This document shows positions 6,946 to 8,111 of a stretch of DNA of 8,111 nucleotides, in pieces. A program made the translations under genes and the position numbers. Under the pieces are notes generated by a model. The model was given only the letters and a program-made list of their open reading frames with translations, was not told the origin of the DNA and searched no databases. Source of the DNA: Rhodocyclaceae bacterium UBA5602 (GTDB lineage: Bacteria; Pseudomonadota; Gammaproteobacteria; Burkholderiales; Rhodocyclaceae); assembly GCA_002424865.1 (NCBI GenBank), contig DILC01000085.1, forward strand, positions 1 to 8,111, read 5' to 3'. How positions within the stretch are numbered: position 1 is the stretch's first letter; every line of letters begins with the position of its first letter.

Positions 6946-7713
6946 TTATTCTTTTGTGGCCAGTCGATGGATATGCGCATCAGTGAACACCCTATCGCTT
7001 TCGGCTATGCCGCAAAAATCGAGTAGTTCGGCCTGGTGTGCCTTAATGTTGATGTCTTCCGATGGCACGATACGAAAAATCTGCGGATATTTTGCAGCAA
7101 GTTTTTCGGCTTCCTCATAGTAGTAGTCCCAATATTGCTCTATCGCTATTTGTCGGGTGGGGCCAGGGAACTTCGGAAAGCATTTATCCCAGATCGGATC
7201 AAGCCGCCATTGCGTTCCGTCATGCGCCATCCAGAAGTTACGCGACCTCTGAAATGGCTCACGGGTAATCAAGGCGCCGATCCAGTCGGCGATACGCTTG
7301 GACGGCCAGCGCTCGATTTCCGACTTGCGCAACCAGCTTTTTACGGTCGCCGCCTTGTCACGCTTTAAGCAAATGAATCGCACGTTCGGGTTGCGCTCGG
7401 CAATGGCTTCGACATAGCTCAAATAGTAAAAAGCAATATCCCCAACCATGCGTACGTGCTGCATAGCGCATAGCCTATCATAAGCCTTGGCCGCTACACC
7501 CCGCCCAAGATCAACGGTCAAAAGAGACGGGTCGCTACCATTCAAAATGGCTTGGAATTCATCAATGGCATTGAGTATCGGGTGAGGCGTGCCGTGAAAC
7601 CGCACGCAACTGGGATTCATCTCGTGAAAACACAGCGCCCCCTTTTGTGCATTAAGCAGCTTTGCCAAAGAAGCAGTTCCCGAACGTCCTGTTCCTAAGC
7701 CTATGACGATCAT
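6946..7713 (-). CDS. Sulfotransferase family protein (PAPS-dependent)
   Basis: A 255-residue protein that begins directly with the 5'-phosphosulfate binding loop: VIGLGTGRSGTASLAKLL at 3-20, matching the P-loop-like motif of sulfotransferases. The second PAPS-binding region is FICLKRDKAATVKSW at 113-127, with R118 and S126 as likely 3'-phosphate ligands. GDIAFYYLSYVEAI (91-104) precedes it, as in cytosolic-type bacterial sulfotransferases. It would move sulfate from PAPS to a hydroxyl or amine, here most likely on a glycan, given two glycosyltransferases just downstream and PAPS-cycle genes at the end of the series. No signal peptide or membrane anchor is seen, so sulfation would be cytoplasmic. 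The ATG at 7713 has an AAAGGGA ribosome site (7721-7727) 7 nt upstream. Substrate is not predictable; a few family members act on lipids or small molecules instead. Confidence 0.88.
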   Translation of the reverse strand: MIVIGLGTGRSGTASLAKLLNAQKGALCFHEMNPSCVRFHGTPHPILNAIDEFQAILNGSDPSLLTVDLGRGVAAKAYDRLCAMQHVRMVGDIAFYYLSYVEAIAERNPNVRFICLKRDKAATVKSWLRKSEIERWPSKRIADWIGALITREPFQRSRNFWMAHDGTQWRLDPIWDKCFPKFPGPTRQIAIEQYWDYYYEEAEKLAAKYPQIFRIVPSEDINIKAHQAELLDFCGIAESDRVFTDAHIHRLATKE

Positions 7714-7917
7714 AATTCATTCCCTTTAAACGTACATTTTTCCCACCGGCGAGCACTCGGAAAAATTATTGAAGCAGTGTTGAGGTGGATTTGACATGTT
7801 GCAGCAAGAAAATAACCACGGCAATCATAGTGCATATACCTTGGGGATTGGCAAGCCTGTCGTGGCATTGTTTGAAGATGATCATGCGGTTTTCAGAAAA
7901 TCCCGGTTCCTGGCAAA
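7714..7917 (-). other. 204-nt spacer upstream of the sulfotransferase
   Basis: No recognised gene lies here. The ribosome site of the sulfotransferase is at 7721-7727. A sigma-54-like arrangement, TGG then 8 nt then TTGCT on the minus strand (7818-7803), has the GG-N10-GC spacing but lacks the CAC of the -24 box, so it is only a weak candidate. A 39-codon minus-strand frame (7885-7766, start MIIFKQCHD, hydrophobic MIAVVIFLL centre) has no ribosome site and I do not call it a gene. No intrinsic terminator is evident. The size of the spacer makes this the likeliest place for a promoter of the downstream series. Confidence 0.35.
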
Positions 7918-8111
7918 TCAGCGGGATGTAAATACCGTCGCAAACATGGGCACCAACAGCTTGTTGCCAAACTCACTCAAGTGGTCGTCGTCAAAGTAAA
8001 GCGGCCGTCCCTCTTTTGCGCCATAGCAGCGGCCATCGTGGCAAAGGTAAGGTAGCGGATCAAGGATTTTGACACCGCATTGATCCCGCGCAGCATCTTG
8101 CGCGGCCCAAA
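7918..8111 (-). CDS. SGNH-domain acyltransferase, C-terminal end (5' part outside window)
   Basis: A minus-strand frame is open from the window edge to a TGA at 7920-7918, giving 63 C-terminal residues. It reads VKILDPLPYLC at 13-23, then HDGRCYGAKEGRPLYFDDDH ending at residue 43, then LSEFGNKLLVPMF. This matches the end of the SGNH hydrolase domain that follows the membrane acyltransferase-3 domain in OafA/OatA-like proteins: the D40-x-x-H43 motif supplies the catalytic Asp and His, and the two cysteines (23 and 28) often pair in the periplasm. Such proteins O-acetylate surface glycans. Whether the missing N-terminus really has the ten-helix acyltransferase-3 domain cannot be seen; a free-standing SGNH protein (AlgX/AlgJ-like) is less likely. 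It is followed by the 204-nt spacer and may belong to the same operon. Confidence 0.75.
   Translation of the reverse strand, partial: WAAQDAARDQCGVKILDPLPYLCHDGRCYGAKEGRPLYFDDDHLSEFGNKLLVPMFATVFTSR

Noticed and set aside
7766..7885. 39-codon minus-strand frame with a hydrophobic centre
   Set aside because: No Shine-Dalgarno sequence, no recognised family, and short enough to arise by chance in a spacer.
7796..7999. Plus-strand frame of 67 codons
   Set aside because: It runs antisense over the SGNH acyltransferase end, which has clear family motifs, and its own product shows no recognisable domain or ribosome site.

Overview
The window looks like part of a chromosomal exopolysaccharide or capsule locus of a Gram-negative proteobacterium. 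I infer this from the protein families, the moderate GC content, the ATG/GTG starts with modest Shine-Dalgarno sites, and a GTAG-headed REP hairpin typical of beta/gamma-proteobacteria. The exact taxon cannot be told from the sequence; a betaproteobacterium is a guess.

Layout. Positions 1-353 (+) hold the C-terminus of a GT4-type glycosyltransferase. A convergent gap (354-580) carries a REP hairpin flanked by two 26-nt inverted repeat arms, possibly a small non-autonomous element. From 8111 down to 581 all recognisable genes lie on the minus strand. In transcription order they are: the C-terminus of an SGNH-type O-acyltransferase (7918-8111), a 204-nt spacer, a PAPS-type sulfotransferase (6946-7713), a GT2 glycosyltransferase (5885-6931), a GT8 glycosyltransferase (4968-5888), a small unannotated reading frame without a usual start codon (about 4759-4983), a NodB/WalW-like polysaccharide deacetylase (3758-4759), an ATP-grasp protein fused to a low-molecular-weight tyrosine phosphatase (1986-3716), APS kinase cysC (1381-1989) and PAP phosphatase cysQ (581-1375). 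Gaps and overlaps from the sulfotransferase to cysQ are mostly -4 to +41 nt, so they are probably one operon.

How they fit together. CysC makes the sulfuryl donor PAPS, the sulfotransferase uses it, and CysQ removes the inhibitory by-product PAP. Two or three glycosyltransferases, a deacetylase and an acyltransferase would build and decorate a glycan, and the phosphatase domain could reset a tyrosine kinase that controls chain export. The best reading is a self-contained locus for a sulfated, possibly O-acylated and partly deacetylated exopolysaccharide. The sulfated product is an inference, not something the sequence proves.

The most unusual items are the ATP-grasp/phosphatase fusion, the hidden 74-codon frame that overlaps the deacetylase start by TAATG, the near-perfect hairpin at the end of the deacetylase gene, and the inverted-repeat element at the convergent boundary.
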